The position numbers were made by a program, and so were the translations under genes. The notes below the pieces were generated by a model that did not search any database, was not told the DNA's origin, and saw only the letters and a list, made by a program, of their open reading frames with translations. Positions 7,814-16,029 of a DNA stretch of 64,000 nucleotides are shown here, in pieces; the stretch's first letter is position 1; each line of letters begins with the position of its first letter. This DNA is from Oscillospiraceae bacterium (GTDB lineage: Bacteria; Bacillota; Clostridia; Oscillospirales; Ruminococcaceae), in NCBI GenBank assembly GCA_021201235.1, contig JAJQFI010000027.1, forward strand, positions 96,897 to 160,896. The letters are read 5' to 3'.

Positions 7814-8275
7814 ATGGAACTTGTAAAGCCGGAAACCAAAGATTTGTGGTTCAGAAAAGAGCTCTTGGCGGATGAGGAGACCATGTCGTTCAACTTAAGA
7901 TGGGGCGGAGCTATTGAGTTCGGCGAGGACAGGTGGAAGGACTGGTATACCAGATGGATTGGCAATGCTGATAGCAATTTTTTATACCGTTATGTCAGAA
8001 ACGATGAGGGACAATTCGTCGGAGAATGTGGTTATCACTACGATTCGGACGAGGATAAGTACCTCGTAGATGTGATAATCATGGACAAATTCAGAGGCAA
8101 TGGCTACGGCAGGTATGCCTTGGACGAACTGTGCAAAGAAGCTAAACTGAACGGAATTACGAAAGTCTATGACAACATCGCTATCGGTAATCCCGCTGTA
8201 AGGCTTTTTGAAAAATGCGGGTTTAAGGAAGAATACAGGACAGATGAGTTTGTTATGGTGGGAAGAGAACTATAA
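7814..8275 (+). CDS. GNAT family N-acetyltransferase
   Basis: A 153-residue single-domain acetyltransferase. The acetyl-CoA loop is seen as 'DKFRGNGYGRYALDELC' (R-G-N-G-Y-G type) near residue 100, followed by 'NPAVRLFEKCGFKEEY', the typical last helix and strand. The acceptor substrate is unknown. The start is set by the promoter at 7757-7785, because an upstream in-frame ATG would precede the transcription start. The next gene, also a GNAT, starts ten bases downstream, so the two are likely co-transcribed. Confidence 0.75.
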   Translation: MELVKPETKDLWFRKELLADEETMSFNLRWGGAIEFGEDRWKDWYTRWIGNADSNFLYRYVRNDEGQFVGECGYHYDSDEDKYLVDVIIMDKFRGNGYGRYALDELCKEAKLNGITKVYDNIAIGNPAVRLFEKCGFKEEYRTDEFVMVGREL

Positions 8276-8285
8276 GGGGCGATGA

Positions 8286-9098
8286 TTGGTGATAAAGCAG
8301 GTTTTCGATTTAGATGAGTATCTTGGGTTTTGCGAGTCTTTCAAAGACGATTTGAAGTACTCCGACTCACATTTTATCTATTCGCCGGATACTTTGTACT
8401 CAGCTTTCAGCCGAAGCGACCGCAGTGTTTACGTCGTTTTTGATGAAGACAGTATTATCGGGCTGTTTGTTTTGCTCATCCTTCCCGAAGACAGATATGC
8501 CGAGATGCTGACAGGATTCTCGAAAGAAGAAAAAGCCTATCATGAATTGGTCGAGATGATGAAAAAGAAATATGCCGGGTTTACAATGGATTTTGTTTTC
8601 AATCCGGCAAATCGGGCAATCAGAGAATTTCTTGGGAAGAAAGGCGCCTTGTTCTATCCCGAGCAGGTCAGAATGTTGGCAAAAGCTCCATCGCCCTATC
8701 AGGCAAGGCACAGAGTGGAGTTGCTTTCGGATAAGTATGAGGAACAATACCGTAGGATGCATACAAAAGATACATACTGGACAGCAGAAAGAGTGTTGTC
8801 CGCTAAGGACAGGTTTTGGGTGTTTGTGGCGCTTTCAGGCGATGAGATTGTCGGGTATCTCGATGTGACCTATTGCTTCCCGGAAAATGAGCCATATGAT
8901 TTCAAGGTGAAAAAGTCTCACGAAAACGAGATGATTGAGGCGGATTTGCTGTCCTATGCACTCAGGCAGAATCTGCCGAACAAGATGATGTACCTCGTTG
9001 ATGCCAACAATGAAGCGGAAATTGCGGTTTTAGAAGCTGTGGGGTTTGAACGGGTTGAGAAGCAGAATAGCGTGACGGGGACGATTGGGAGGTTGTGA
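8286..9098 (+). CDS. Two-domain GNAT-like acetyltransferase
   Basis: A 270-residue protein starting at TTG 8286 after AAGGGGCG; GTG at 8289 is an alternative. The N-terminal half ('VYVVFDEDSIIGLFVLLIL') and C-terminal half ('FWVFVALSGDEIVGYLDVTY', 'NNEAEIAVLEAVGFERVE') each resemble GNAT folds, as in tandem acetyltransferases where only one half usually keeps the acetyl-CoA loop. The canonical R/QxxGxG/A loop is weak in both halves, so activity is uncertain. It follows the preceding GNAT gene by ten bases. Confidence 0.6.
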   Translation: MVIKQVFDLDEYLGFCESFKDDLKYSDSHFIYSPDTLYSAFSRSDRSVYVVFDEDSIIGLFVLLILPEDRYAEMLTGFSKEEKAYHELVEMMKKKYAGFTMDFVFNPANRAIREFLGKKGALFYPEQVRMLAKAPSPYQARHRVELLSDKYEEQYRRMHTKDTYWTAERVLSAKDRFWVFVALSGDEIVGYLDVTYCFPENEPYDFKVKKSHENEMIEADLLSYALRQNLPNKMMYLVDANNEAEIAVLEAVGFERVEKQNSVTGTIGRL

Positions 9099-9104
9099 GG
9101 TTTC

Positions 9105-9144
9105 CCCGCAAACCTCTTCCCCAAAAAATCGCAAAAAACTGAAA
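9105..9144 (+). repeat. 40-bp direct repeat, copy 1
   Basis: Matches 9497-9536 at 37 of 40 positions; begins CCCGCAAA and ends AACTGAAA. The two copies bracket the decayed S51-like gene. Confidence 0.85.
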
Positions 9145-9160
9145 AGGATTCGTAAAAACA

Positions 9161-9496
9161 ATGATTAATATTTTACTTGAAGGCTATGACATTGACGTGC
9201 CGTGGCTGTTTGATGAATTGAAAGCATATATCAAGCCGAACCACGAGGTTGCGGTTATCGCTCTTGCCTACCGGGATAACCGTGTGAAGAGCCCGGAGGA
9301 TTGGAATGCTCTCTACGGCAAGGACAACGGTAAATATTACGACGGTATCGTTGGTGGCTTGACTGCATATGGTATTTCCGAGGATAGCATCGATTTCTTA
9401 AACTATTTTACCGACAGTAAAGAAACTGCAAAACAAAAAATCGAAAATACCAAAAGTATAACATAACTTTCGGAGTTTGACAAGATGAATCGGATG
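9161..9496 (+). pseudogene. Type 1 glutamine amidotransferase-like / S51 peptidase, truncated
   Basis: The first 100 codons encode the N-terminal half of a class I glutamine amidotransferase-like protein of the peptidase E (S51) group: 'MINILLEGYDIDVPWLFDEL' and 'GIVGGLTAYGISEDSIDF' are typical of the clostridial form, usually about 210 residues. The frame stops at 9464-9466. Just beyond, shifted bases still resemble the next conserved strand ('FGG-LPDKMNRM'), with several small deletions, until 9496, where the second 40-bp repeat begins. The nucleophile region is absent, so the gene is dead. Confidence 0.7.
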
Positions 9497-9536
9497 CCCG
9501 CAAATCCCTTCCCCAAAAAATTGCAAAAAACTGAAA
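9497..9536 (+). repeat. 40-bp direct repeat, copy 2
   Basis: Second copy of the repeat at 9105-9144, placed exactly where similarity of the broken S51-like gene ends. A recombination or slippage product that removed the gene's 3' half is plausible. Confidence 0.85.
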
Positions 9537-9543
9537 TTAGGGC

Positions 9544-9572
9544 TTGCTTTTTTTGGCGGGGTGTGATATAAT
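9544..9572 (+). promoter_or_regulatory. tRNA-Pro promoter
   Basis: TTGCTT at 9544-9549, 17-nt spacer, TATAAT at 9567-9572; the tRNA starts 17 nt later. Confidence 0.75.
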
Positions 9573-9588
9573 ATCAAGCGTTGTGAAT

Positions 9589-9665
9589 CTGGGTGTAGCT
9601 CAGCTTGGTAGAGCGCTACCTTGGGGTGGTAGAGGCCGTGGGTTCAAGTCCCGTCACTCAGACCA
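9589..9665 (+). tRNA. tRNA-Pro (GGG)
   Basis: Cloverleaf folds by eye: acceptor CTGGGTG with CACTCAG, D arm GCTC/GAGC, anticodon stem CTACC/GGTAG around loop TTGGGGT giving anticodon GGG, T arm GTGGG-TTCAAGT-CCCGT, and an encoded CCA at 9663-9665. It reads CCC/CCU proline codons. A promoter lies upstream and a terminator downstream. Confidence 0.95.
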
Positions 9666-9673
9666 ATAATTTT

Positions 9674-9710
9674 AAACCTCGCAGACTGGCTTGTTTGCGA
9701 GGTTTCTTTG
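9674..9710 (+). terminator. tRNA-Pro terminator
   Basis: AAACCTCGCA (9674-9683) pairs perfectly with TGCGAGGTTT (9696-9705), followed by CTTTG. Confidence 0.85.
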
Positions 9711-9730
9711 TATAAGGAGACAATAAATAG

Positions 9731-10221
9731 TTGAAAGATTCTAAAATTGAAATCAAAAATGTAACATCGAACGACGCCGAATTCCTATATCTTCTCATGA
9801 ACAATGATGTAATTCTTGAGAGGCTGAATGAGGTTCCGACGACTATAGACGACTGGAAAGAAGCGGTTGAGGTCTGGAGTGGCGATCCTGACGAGGAAAA
9901 CTACATAGTCTGGCTAAACGTCGATAGAATTGGTTGGTTTTCGATCAACAACCTTCAGTCCGATGACAGGGTTACATATCTGAAGATGGCGGTACTCCTG
10001 CCGGAATATCAGCATCACGGAGTCGGAAGCATAGTACTCAAAGGCTTCTCAAGGATTTAAAAGACAGAGGATATAGTACTGTGATGCTTTACACCAACGC
10101 CGACAATGTAAATGCTCGGAAGTGCTATCAAAAGTGCGGTTTTGCGGTTGTTGAGGAGTTCCGGGATGTGATGGCGGATGGGAGTTGTGTAGGGAGATAT
10201 AAGATGAGGCGAGAGTTGTAA
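9731..10221 (+). pseudogene. GNAT acetyltransferase, frameshifted
   Basis: A GNAT gene split between two frames. The first frame starts at TTG 9731 after AAGGAGA and runs to a stop at 10060; it includes 'LLPEYQHHGVGS', the acetyl-CoA loop. The rest of the domain continues in another frame from about 10040: 'LLKDLKDRGYSTVMLYTN', 'NVNARKCYQKCGFAVVEEF', to TAA at 10219-10221. Rejoining them gives a normal protein of about 160 residues. The break lies at 'ATAGTACTCAAAGG', with one lost or gained base. The last conserved strand is missing from the translated product. Confidence 0.8.
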
Positions 10222-10242
10222 CGATTTCACGCTGATAGCATA

Positions 10243-10274
10243 GAAAAAGTCTCATTACGAGCCTTTTTCTTTTG
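10243..10274. terminator. Bidirectional terminator
   Basis: GAAAAAG-t-CTC pairs with GAG-c-CTTTTTC. It separates the rightward GNAT remnant from the leftward membrane protein gene, with T-tracts on both strands. Confidence 0.65.
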
Positions 10275-10282
10275 CCTTAATC

Positions 10283-11017
10283 TCAATAGATTTTCGCGAT
10301 AAGTGCCTCTGCGGCTTCGGGGTCGGCAAGAGACTCATCAAGCGGAATCTCGAACAGGGTTGCAACTCCATCATAGCCTTCAACCACCGAGATGGTGCCA
10401 TCATCGTTCAGAGTGTACTTGTTCGAAGTTGGAGCGAGTGTTCCGCTATAGGCGGCGATGTAGACCGTGTGGTCGGCGAAAACGGTGACGTTGGTCGTCT
10501 CCACGAGGAAGTACTCGACGCCATCCTGAATGAACTTGTGCCTTGAGCCGTTATTGAGGGTAAAGATGTTCACGAGCCATGGCTCATATCCGGAGATGAC
10601 CGGGCTTACCATGATGTCGGTGTAGTCGGTGATGGCTTCGCCGTCAGCTCTCTCAATCGAACCGACAACGTATGTCTTGTCGAGACCGATTTCCTCATCG
10701 TAGGTGCTGAGGTCGTCGCCCAATGCGATTCCCAAAATGGTGATGGTGTAGCCACCACTGGTCTGAGACTCGATGCTCCATGATTCGCTCTCGAAATGCT
10801 CTGCAAGGGTCGTTTCCCCTGCTCTGTTCGCAATATCCGAGGCAGTGAGGAGTCCTCCTGCGGCGAACGCCGAGACGGTGAGGATTACTGCCGCTACAAC
10901 TGCGGCTATAACTCTTGGGCGGCGGGCTCTGTGAGCTACAGACTGGTAATCCGATGCCTGCTCGACATAGGTGGGGTTTATGTCAGTGATTGCGTCTGAA
11001 ATCAAATTTTTCTTCAT
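10283..11017 (-). CDS. Single-pass membrane protein, anti-sigma-like architecture, unknown function
   Basis: A 244-residue protein: cytoplasmic residues 1-33, one membrane segment at about 35-55 ('VIAAVVAAVILTVSAFAAGG'), and an extracellular domain rich in Asp, Thr and Tyr. This layout is common for anti-sigma factors and their DUF4179-like relatives that sit behind ECF sigma genes, but no zinc or HxxxC motif is visible and no sigma gene adjoins it. A terminator lies immediately upstream (11035-11076), so it must have its own promoter or have lost its partner. The ATG has only a weak ribosome binding site. Confidence 0.55.
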   Translation of the reverse strand: MKKNLISDAITDINPTYVEQASDYQSVAHRARRPRVIAAVVAAVILTVSAFAAGGLLTASDIANRAGETTLAEHFESESWSIESQTSGGYTITILGIALGDDLSTYDEEIGLDKTYVVGSIERADGEAITDYTDIMVSPVISGYEPWLVNIFTLNNGSRHKFIQDGVEYFLVETTNVTVFADHTVYIAAYSGTLAPTSNKYTLNDDGTISVVEGYDGVATLFEIPLDESLADPEAAEALIAKIY

Positions 11018-11034
11018 ACTTTATTTTTAGTAAC

Positions 11035-11076
11035 AAAAAAGAAGCCTCCGACACTCATGCAAGTGCCAGAGACTTC
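11035..11076 (-). terminator. Leftward terminator upstream of the membrane protein gene
   Basis: GAAGCCTC (11041-11048) pairs with GAGACTTC (11069-11076) with one mismatch, inner CACT/AGTG; six T on the minus strand follow. No recognisable gene ends into it, so it may mark the end of a lost gene or of the mobile block. Confidence 0.65.
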
Positions 11077-11164
11077 TCATTTTCATTTACGCTTTGTCAA
11101 TCAAATATCCGAGTTTGAAGGCAAACACACCTCCTGTTGTCAAGTAAGGGACAAAAATTTTTGC

Positions 11165-11202
11165 AAAAAAAGAGCCTCTGATTTCTCAGAAGCTCTTTTT
11201 CA
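11165..11202. terminator. Bidirectional terminator at the left end of the mobile block
   Basis: AAAAAGAGC-c-TCTGA pairs with TCAGA-a-GCTCTTTTT around a four-base loop. It lies 60 bp past the last leftward gene (stop at 11261). Confidence 0.8.
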
Positions 11203-11260
11203 ATTTATAATATTAAGTTTTTTTAGTTCAACCGAGCCAAGTGAAAAGGAAAATTTATCC

Positions 11261-11665
11261 TTATTCACTGTGTTTGCTACTTGTCGTTACATTTCTAAAG
11301 TCAAATATAAGGGCGTTACGGTTTTCAAAATACCATCCCTGAACTGTGTAGGTTCCCTGCAGAGCAAGACCATTCCTTTTGAGCAACGTATCTGTGAACG
11401 CCTTGCTCCGAAATTCCATTTTCTTATTTGGCTCAGATAAAATTCCGCTCGGCACCTTGAAAGATAAGTAGTCTTTGTCAGCGCAGGGCATTATCAGAAC
11501 GGAGTTCCACCCTGCATTTACTCTGATACAAATATAGTTTGGCACACCAAGAATACGGATTACATCTTTGGTAAAAAAGATTCTCTCCCGTTTACCGTAG
11601 ATAGTCATCCACAAATTAACTCGATTCGTTCTTATCCTCCGCTCATCACGGCTTTCTTCTACCAC
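11261..11665 (-). CDS. Hypothetical protein of recombinase-linked module
   Basis: A 134-residue soluble protein that I do not recognise. It is basic at the N-terminus ('SRDERRIRTNRVNLWMTIYG') and predicted to be mostly beta, with no signal peptide or membrane segment. Its start overlaps the end of the upstream gene by seven bases, which ties it to the same leftward operon as the ATPase, the resolvase-like protein and the serine recombinase. It probably has an accessory role in the element. It ends ahead of the bidirectional terminator at 11165-11202. Confidence 0.55.
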   Translation of the reverse strand: MVEESRDERRIRTNRVNLWMTIYGKRERIFFTKDVIRILGVPNYICIRVNAGWNSVLIMPCADKDYLSFKVPSGILSEPNKKMEFRSKAFTDTLLKRNGLALQGTYTVQGWYFENRNALIFDFRNVTTSSKHSE

Positions 11666-12528
11666 GGGTCACTCCTTTGACCGTATGATGATGGTCGTTC
11701 CAGTTGTGATTCATGATTATTGCCCGTCATATAAGTTTCAGGTCTTATAGCATCATTCTCCGTTTCAGCTTCAATTATTGGAGCTGTTTGTTCTTCTATC
11801 TTCTTATCTGGTTCCTCTGTATAGTCGGAATACGTCTTGTCTGAGTATTGTTCGAAGTCCTCAAACATACTCATCTGTCTGGTCTCCATGTAGTCGGTGT
11901 ATGACCTTCCAATTCTGTTCTTGTAATAATCAGGATAGTATTTCACCTGACGTTTCTTCACTTCACCGGTTTCCTTATCAACGTATTCTTCCGGCTTTGA
12001 AGCAAACATGATAGCCTCCTCCAACTCAAATACAAGTACCAAGCCACGAACAGAGTTTGCCACATGACCAAGAACTTTGTATCTGCATTCTTCGTTCCAG
12101 TTCATCATCCTGAACAGATTATACACAAAGTCAGGTGAGCTGATGTCTTTGTTTACCCAAACACCATCTTTTTGCCTTCTTCTTGCCCACGGAACCGATG
12201 CACTTTCTTCTTCCGTACACATAATTATGGTCAGCTTTTTCTTCTCGTAGTGAACGATAGGCAGAATGAACTCAACGCCTTCAAAGAGGCGTATGCAAGC
12301 CATATTAAAAGTCAGTTTTCCTCTTTTGATGCTTACAGCAGGCTTTTTCAGCATAGAAAACTGAGTGCGAGGTGGCATTTCGTAACCGTCCAAATCTTCA
12401 AACTCCAGTGTGCTATTCTGCTCCTGTCTAGACTTAACAAGAAGACGAATCAGTTCCTGATCACTGTAGTTGTACGATTCACCGTTTCCCATATTGTTTT
12501 GCACTGCATTGTTTTCCATGTTGTTCAT
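11659..12528 (-). CDS. Hypothetical protein of recombinase-linked module
   Basis: A 289-residue cytoplasmic protein of unknown function. The Asn-rich N-terminus (residues 1-20) leads into a compact domain to about residue 190 and then an acidic, Tyr- and Thr-rich low-complexity tail (about 205-289). There are no membrane segments, cysteine clusters or nuclease motifs. It lies 13 nt downstream of the serine recombinase and overlaps the next gene, so all three are co-expressed. The position suggests a recombination-directionality or accessory role, but the sequence does not show it. Confidence 0.55.
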   Translation of the reverse strand: MNNMENNAVQNNMGNGESYNYSDQELIRLLVKSRQEQNSTLEFEDLDGYEMPPRTQFSMLKKPAVSIKRGKLTFNMACIRLFEGVEFILPIVHYEKKKLTIIMCTEEESASVPWARRRQKDGVWVNKDISSPDFVYNLFRMMNWNEECRYKVLGHVANSVRGLVLVFELEEAIMFASKPEEYVDKETGEVKKRQVKYYPDYYKNRIGRSYTDYMETRQMSMFEDFEQYSDKTYSDYTEEPDKKIEEQTAPIIEAETENDAIRPETYMTGNNHESQLERPSSYGQRSDPW

Positions 12529-12541
12529 CTTGCAATCCTTT

Positions 12542-14491
12542 CTAAAGCGAGGCTAATAACTTCTCCAATTCATCCTCAAGCTGCTCTCTTGACGGAATCG
12601 AACCGATTAAGGGGTTATCCACGATAACTCCGGCTTCAGCTACATCCTGTGCGGATAAAGAATCTATCAGTTTGTCTCTCTGCTTACGCATAAAGTAAAG
12701 CTTTCCATTTCTGCGGTGTCTCCACTCGCCAACCTGACCTGAATCTAAATTCAACTCGGATTTTCTTATAGGGATATATCTTGACGGCATCCCCTTCCGT
12801 TCATCTTTCACAGCTTCCGCTACTATTTTCACTTCTTTTGAGGGGACAATCTGAGGTTCATCGAGGAAAAAGACCATTATTTTTCTGTCGCCACGTTTTC
12901 TTGCTATGCCCCTAAAGCGCAATGAATAGGTCTCTATCCAGTCCATTTCTTCATAAACTGCCTTACAAAACGCTCTGGCAAAGATAGAGTTCATCAGCTT
13001 TCCATTATCTGAACTCCATAAGAAGCCGTTTGAATCATCACATTCCCGTAGGATAATTGCTTGTAGCAAGGGGTGATACAATAACTCTACACGACGGCAC
13101 CAATCCATTGCTTCTCCGCATTTCTTATTGAACTTCAAACTGCTTATACTAATCGTAAGTGTCGGCGTGTTCCTGTTTATGAAGTAGGCACTATAGGGGA
13201 CATAGTAGCCGGAAAACTCTGTACTCATATTTTTGCTATGCTCATCTCCGCAAATAATCCTTGATTTCCGCTCTAACGTCTTATATTCGTTATCATCATA
13301 GGCACTGCGAGACACGGCGATTAAGGTTTCCCTGTCTATTCCATTGAAAACAGGGTTTATGCTTACAAATCCTTTCAGTCCGCCTCTTTGAATTACCGAG
13401 ATTGACGGAACGCCGTTCAGCCTGCCTCTGTTTCCAGACAGCATATGTACAGCCCTCGCTATCTCAGGTGTGACAATTCCTTCGTGGTGTCCTTTTGAAT
13501 ATGCTGCAACTCTATCACCATCGTTCTTCTTCGACTTATGCTCAACATAGTCAATAACAATAGTCTTTCGTGCTTCCAAATCGCCCCATCTACGTTCATT
13601 GTAAAGAACACTCCTGACCATAGAGGCGTTCCAGTCTGTACGCCCTCTTAACGTCGGGCGTTCTTTTTCTGTGAGAATTTCAGCAATGGTATCATAGCTG
13701 TAACCATACATAGCTGCCAAGAACACAAATCTGACTGTTTTAGCTTCTTCGGGAACAATAATAAGCTCTCCGTCCTTGGTATGACGGTATCCAAGCAAAT
13801 CAGCAACAGGAAACTGTTGCATTATAATTCTCTGGTCGTAAGAAAGAATCATACGACTGCTCTTATTTGCCGATTCCCAGTCTGCGAGCATAGCATGAAT
13901 AGACAAACTGGTCTTGTAGTCAGAATCCAATGTGTATATGTTCTCGGTCTCAAAGTAAACTCCAACAGGATGAGACGGATTCATGCTTTTCAGCTTTCTG
14001 ACCAGTGTCATGCAATCCGACATATTGCGAGCAAATCTTGAAACACTGGCGCAAAGTATTAGGTCAATCTTCTTGTCGGCGGCATCCTGAAGCATACGGT
14101 TGAACTCAGTCCTATGCTGTGTGGACGTTCCCGACTTTCCTTCATCGCTGTATATCTCCTGAAGATTCCAGTTTGGAGTTTCTTCAACTTTTTTCGTGTA
14201 GTAGAGTGTCTGATTCTCAATAGAAGAAACCTGATTGGTGCTTTTTGTACTTACTCTCGCATAAACAGCAACATTCATCTCCCGTGGATCGGAGATAGTG
14301 GGCTTCGGTCTTGCAGGGATAATTACAGAATCCCTTGACCTCGTTTTCCTTACCCGATTACGAATAAGCTCTTTCTGAGCTTCAATTTCCTCATGCCGTT
14401 GTTGCCAATCGCTGATTTCAGTGTTTTCATTCAATTCAACAGACACTTCTGCTACTTCCTCGAAATCGTTTTCGGTACTTTGATTATACAC
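12542..14491 (-). CDS. Large serine recombinase
   Basis: A 649-residue site-specific recombinase. After a charged N-terminal extension of about 70 residues, the resolvase domain begins at 'NVAVYARVSTKSTNQ' with the catalytic Ser near residue 81; 'IYSDEGKSGTS' and 'ASVSRFARNMSDC' carry the other conserved Asp, Gly and Arg residues. A recombinase domain follows ('ADLLGYRHTKDGELIIVPEE') and a DNA-binding C-terminal part. No clear CxxC zinc ribbon is seen, unlike Tn4451-type enzymes. Such enzymes integrate and excise elements through a 5' phosphoserine intermediate. It follows an inactive resolvase-like gene. Confidence 0.88.
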   Translation of the reverse strand: MYNQSTENDFEEVAEVSVELNENTEISDWQQRHEEIEAQKELIRNRVRKTRSRDSVIIPARPKPTISDPREMNVAVYARVSTKSTNQVSSIENQTLYYTKKVEETPNWNLQEIYSDEGKSGTSTQHRTEFNRMLQDAADKKIDLILCASVSRFARNMSDCMTLVRKLKSMNPSHPVGVYFETENIYTLDSDYKTSLSIHAMLADWESANKSSRMILSYDQRIIMQQFPVADLLGYRHTKDGELIIVPEEAKTVRFVFLAAMYGYSYDTIAEILTEKERPTLRGRTDWNASMVRSVLYNERRWGDLEARKTIVIDYVEHKSKKNDGDRVAAYSKGHHEGIVTPEIARAVHMLSGNRGRLNGVPSISVIQRGGLKGFVSINPVFNGIDRETLIAVSRSAYDDNEYKTLERKSRIICGDEHSKNMSTEFSGYYVPYSAYFINRNTPTLTISISSLKFNKKCGEAMDWCRRVELLYHPLLQAIILRECDDSNGFLWSSDNGKLMNSIFARAFCKAVYEEMDWIETYSLRFRGIARKRGDRKIMVFFLDEPQIVPSKEVKIVAEAVKDERKGMPSRYIPIRKSELNLDSGQVGEWRHRRNGKLYFMRKQRDKLIDSLSAQDVAEAGVIVDNPLIGSIPSREQLEDELEKLLASL

Positions 14492-14523
14492 TTCAGGTCG
14501 CTTTTCTCCTTTGCTCTAATGGC

Positions 14524-15012
14524 TTATTGTAATGTACTGATCTCATCAAGCACTTTCTGCTTCCAGTCCTGATATGTTTCACTGTCAAGTTCCACATAAT
14601 CATCTGCCATCTTCTTTAATGCCGACTTTTGGTCATCAGGGTTCTCTATCGTATCTATTCTGTATGTACTATCCTCCGTAATCAGCTCTATATCGTAGGG
14701 CAAGTCAAATATAAACTTAAGAAGATAGCAAAGCTCCTGCGTGTTCGCCGCAAAATAGCCTTTTGTCTGAGCAGCAATACAGTCTACTTTTCCTGCCATG
14801 CAGTCTTTGAGTAGCCGTACCATCTCACTTCTTTTATAAATCTCTTTCTGACCGGTGATGTCTATATACACATCACAAAGAATCATTTTCTCATCTGCTG
14901 CGAACTTGTCCACATAGTATTTCTTGTGATATTTCCTTGCCTGCTCGGAATGCTTCTCCCACAGTTTTGCTAACTTCACATATCCGGCAACACGATAAAA
15001 CTTCTCACCCAT
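14524..15012 (-). CDS. Catalytically dead resolvase-fold accessory protein
   Basis: A 162-residue protein that aligns by eye with the N-terminal domain of serine recombinases but lacks the active site. 'RVAGYVKLAKLWEKHSEQAR' replaces the 'YARVSTxxQ...S' segment and has no Ser; 'VYIDITGQKEIYKRSEMVRL' matches the Y-x-D-x-x-x-S-G-x-x-x-x-R-p-x-x-x-x-L motif; 'KVDCIAAQTKGYFAANTQEL' stands where active enzymes have SRFaRn. Family knowledge suggests a regulatory or dimer-partner role next to the active recombinase. It sits between the ATPase and recombinase genes in one operon. Confidence 0.65.
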   Translation of the reverse strand: MGEKFYRVAGYVKLAKLWEKHSEQARKYHKKYYVDKFAADEKMILCDVYIDITGQKEIYKRSEMVRLLKDCMAGKVDCIAAQTKGYFAANTQELCYLLKFIFDLPYDIELITEDSTYRIDTIENPDDQKSALKKMADDYVELDSETYQDWKQKVLDEISTLQ

Positions 15013-15018
15013 CTTGTT

Positions 15019-16029
15019 TTACTCGCCACTGCTGTCCTTTCCCATATGCCAATACCAGGCATTATCCTTTCGGTACGCATACACACCGATTTCCTTTACA
15101 GCACTTCTTACCGTTCTCTCGCTAATGCCCATTTTCTTCATCTTCGCTATAACATCCTTGCTTGCACCATCATCAACCGAAAGCATAAGTCTGAGATATT
15201 CTTTCGCTTGTTCCATTTTGGACTTTCTTCGCACATAGTCCACATTAGAGAAGTAATCATCGCTGTTCCCTACTCCCAAGCACTTTCCAAGCCACTGGAA
15301 TCCGACTTCAGGGTGCATAACAAATGCAAATGGATCGCCTTCCGGTGCGAGACTATTCTTGATTTGTGACAAGTACCGAATCTCAGGATTCTCCTTATCC
15401 CGTGAAATCATCAAAACACTTCTTGCAACTGCGGCAATATCTATACTGCCTAATCCACGGTATAGGCTTTTCCCTGAATTTGATTTCGTCATATGACCTA
15501 TCAGAACAACAGCACAGTGGTGCTTTTCTGCAACAATTCCGAGCTGTCTCAAAACAGCCCTCATTTTTGCCGCATTTTGCATATCCGCATCTTGGGGTAT
15601 AAACGCCTGAACAGGATCTAAAATCAACAGCCTTGCATTCAAACTTTGAATTGTATCTTCAATTCTCCCGTCGTTAAGTGATAACTCTGCTATCTCGTCT
15701 GTAATAAAGGCTACTTTATCGCAGTCAGCTCCTGCCTGCACAAGCCTTGGCTTGATAGTATCACTTGCGTTGTCTTCCGCACACTGATAAATTACCATTT
15801 GCGGATTTGCAACCATCTCCCCGCTTGGTAATAATCTGCCAGAAGAAAGCGTAGCCGCAATGTTAATCATACAGGTCGATTTCCCGTCTCCTGGGTCGCC
15901 TTGAAGCAAAGTTATTTTTCCGTATGCAATATACGGATACCATAACCATTCCACATCCTGTTGAGAAACCGAAGAATACAACTGGTATGTCTGTACATCA
16001 TCCATGTTGTCAATCATACACTCAGCCAA
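15019..16029 (-). CDS. RepA-like AAA ATPase (AAA_25)
   Basis: A RecA-fold ATPase of the AAA_25/RepA type. Walker A is 'LLQGDPGDGKSTC', Walker B is 'ARLLILDPVQAF', and 'VVLIGHMTKS' is the sensor strand. The C-terminal 60 residues look like a small winged-helix ('SKDVIAKMKKMGISERTVRS'). Such proteins act as hexameric helicase loaders or replication ATPases of mobile elements. I prefer TTG 16029 as the start: GGAGG lies nine bases upstream, while ATG 16017 would be 21 bases away. The start overlaps the XRE gene's stop. Confidence 0.75.
   Translation of the reverse strand: MAECMIDNMDDVQTYQLYSSVSQQDVEWLWYPYIAYGKITLLQGDPGDGKSTCMINIAATLSSGRLLPSGEMVANPQMVIYQCAEDNASDTIKPRLVQAGADCDKVAFITDEIAELSLNDGRIEDTIQSLNARLLILDPVQAFIPQDADMQNAAKMRAVLRQLGIVAEKHHCAVVLIGHMTKSNSGKSLYRGLGSIDIAAVARSVLMISRDKENPEIRYLSQIKNSLAPEGDPFAFVMHPEVGFQWLGKCLGVGNSDDYFSNVDYVRRKSKMEQAKEYLRLMLSVDDGASKDVIAKMKKMGISERTVRSAVKEIGVYAYRKDNAWYWHMGKDSSGE

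Noticed and set aside
11080..11165. Possible 13-residue peptide behind AGGAGG on the minus strand
   Set aside because: The start codon overlaps the ribosome binding site and the frame is too short to support.
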